Shown one piece after another: positions 32,273-33,325 of a stretch of DNA of 33,325 nucleotides (positions are counted from its first letter, which is position 1; every line of letters starts with the position of its first letter). The notes beneath the pieces are model-generated. The model did not search any database. It was not told the DNA's origin and saw only the letters and a program-made list of their open reading frames with translations. Position numbers and translations under genes: made by a program. Source of the stretch: Clostridia bacterium. GTDB taxonomy: Bacteria; Bacillota; Clostridia; UBA1381; UBA9506. The stretch lies in assembly GCA_017396465.1 (NCBI GenBank), contig JAFQLU010000098.1, positions 1 through 33,325 on the forward strand, read 5' to 3'.

Positions 32273-33325
32273 ATGAAAAAAATCATTAGCTTACTGTTAA
32301 CCATGCTTTTAGTTCTCGTACCTGCGGCAATTGCCGGTGCAGAAAAAGCAAACGTTGAAGTCAGCGTTGATATCACAGTATACACATTGGATGTTACCGT
32401 GAAAACAGATATCACAAGCGGCTTAACCTTAAAGGTTTATCCTTTAACATATGACGAAGCAACCGATAAAAATGTTGTTGCTCCCGGCACAATGCCCATT
32501 TATTTAGGCGAGTGCACTACACCTGTTGCTGAAGGCACAAACTATGTTTACACATTTGATTCCTTCAATGTGTTAAAATCCACAAAAACAGGCGAATACA
32601 GAATCGTAATCAACAACACATACACACACGATTTTGATTTCGTAAACAAAAACGATAAAATTGAATTCTACAATACATTGGCATCTGCATCCGACAGTGC
32701 TATCGAAAGCATCCTGAAAGAAGCTGTAGAAGCAGGCATCGTTGACTTTGATTTAGGGGAATATTTCGATTATCCCCCTGAAGTAAAAGATGAAATCAAC
32801 GACTGCTTAGCAGACTTAGAACTGCCTGCTTTAGGTGCTGATCCTTCCGATGATGCTATCGCAGCATTTGAAGAAACCTTAAAGCCTGAAGTTGCAAGAC
32901 TTTTAGCAGTTGCAGAATTCTTCCAGACAGAAGTGGAAGATTTTGAAGATGCAGTAGCAGAATATGCTGACGATTTAGATTTAGACTTAGAATTCTACTC
33001 CGATGAAGATTTGGAAATGGATCCTGTTGATGTGTATGACCGTCTGCATGGTCTTACAAACGTTGGCTATGGTGCTAACGAAGTTTCCGAAGCTTTCGAT
33101 TTAGCAACTCTGCTGGTTATGTTAGACTACGCTGACTACGGCGCAGTAACAGACGCACTCAAGTACTATGATGGCGGCGTCATCGATTTAGATACCGACC
33201 TGACAGAAGACTTCACAGAAGCTAAGCTGAACAAAGTCAGCCAGAACATGAAGAAGGAAGCTTCTTCCTACAATTCTGCGGCAGATATCGAAGCAGGCTA
33301 CAAAGAAGCTGCTGAAGATATCTTA
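32273..33325 (+). CDS. Secreted acidic protein, 3' end beyond window
   Basis: An open frame of 351 codons runs from ATG 32273 to the window end without a stop. It starts with a signal peptide (MKKIISLLLTMLLVLVPAAI, cleavage near AGA-EK). A beta-rich domain follows (about 27-130), then a long acidic, helical region rich in Asp, Glu and Leu, for example VEDFEDAVAEYADDLDLDL. The ribosome site AAAGGAGG is excellent, and the gene lies 28 bases after the SLH gene, so the two are cotranscribed. No family is recognised. Its closeness to the SLH gene suggests a cell-surface partner. Confidence 0.8.
   Translation, partial: MKKIISLLLTMLLVLVPAAIAGAEKANVEVSVDITVYTLDVTVKTDITSGLTLKVYPLTYDEATDKNVVAPGTMPIYLGECTTPVAEGTNYVYTFDSFNVLKSTKTGEYRIVINNTYTHDFDFVNKNDKIEFYNTLASASDSAIESILKEAVEAGIVDFDLGEYFDYPPEVKDEINDCLADLELPALGADPSDDAIAAFEETLKPEVARLLAVAEFFQTEVEDFEDAVAEYADDLDLDLEFYSDEDLEMDPVDVYDRLHGLTNVGYGANEVSEAFDLATLLVMLDYADYGAVTDALKYYDGGVIDLDTDLTEDFTEAKLNKVSQNMKKEASSYNSAADIEAGYKEAAEDIL

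Overview
The window looks like chromosomal DNA from a Gram-positive anaerobe of the Bacillota, most likely class Clostridia. The pointers are strong AGGAGG-type ribosome binding sites, a fermentative AdhE under a Rex operator, DegV, a copper-amine-oxidase-type stalk domain, an SLH (S-layer homology) protein, and no outer-membrane genes. The species cannot be named from the sequence. I found no tRNA, rRNA, CRISPR array or transposase.

Layout. 1-430: a non-coding array of hairpin-rich repeats (two full copies and one diverged copy) ending in a perfect 26-bp palindrome. 444-5417 (+): an MFS transporter with its own terminator, then RodA, DegV and a stalk-domain HtrA-like protease. 5498-9242 (-): a small membrane protein and a 1142-residue secreted multi-CBM SGNH esterase. 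9373-13715 (+): a 69-residue protein, a MarR regulator and both halves of a heterodimeric ABC exporter. A consensus promoter overlapping a 13-bp-arm operator drives marR and the exporter. 13806-20610: two AraC genes (-), each divergent from a glycan-degrading gene (+). One partner is a secreted Asp-box glycosidase and the other a GH4 glycosidase. The two intergenic regions share one promoter/operator design. 20650-26124 (-): a membrane-anchored M4-type peptidase with a zinc ribbon, then the operon adhE plus an APH-fold kinase under a perfect Rex site. 26543-33325 (+): a GH105 unsaturated-uronyl hydrolase, an unrecognised 580-residue protein, an SLH surface protein and a secreted acidic protein that runs off the window end.

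How it fits together. The region is rich in polysaccharide use. Secreted enzymes (SGNH esterase, Asp-box glycosidase) would trim complex glycans outside the cell. The GH4 and GH105 enzymes lack signal peptides and would finish imported oligosaccharides inside. Redox-controlled AdhE would then dispose of fermentation electrons. The paired AraC regulators are paralogues and look like local activators of their neighbours. Convergent gene ends are separated by long bidirectional hairpin terminators (5448-5486, 13732-13769, 18262-18294, 20611-20638), so transcription units are well delimited.

The most interesting points are the duplicated AraC divergon with a conserved box, the repeat array feeding into a perfect palindrome before the MFS gene, the kinase translationally coupled to adhE, the M4-like peptidase that seems to lack the second catalytic histidine, and the operon joining cytosolic glycan enzymes to S-layer-type proteins.
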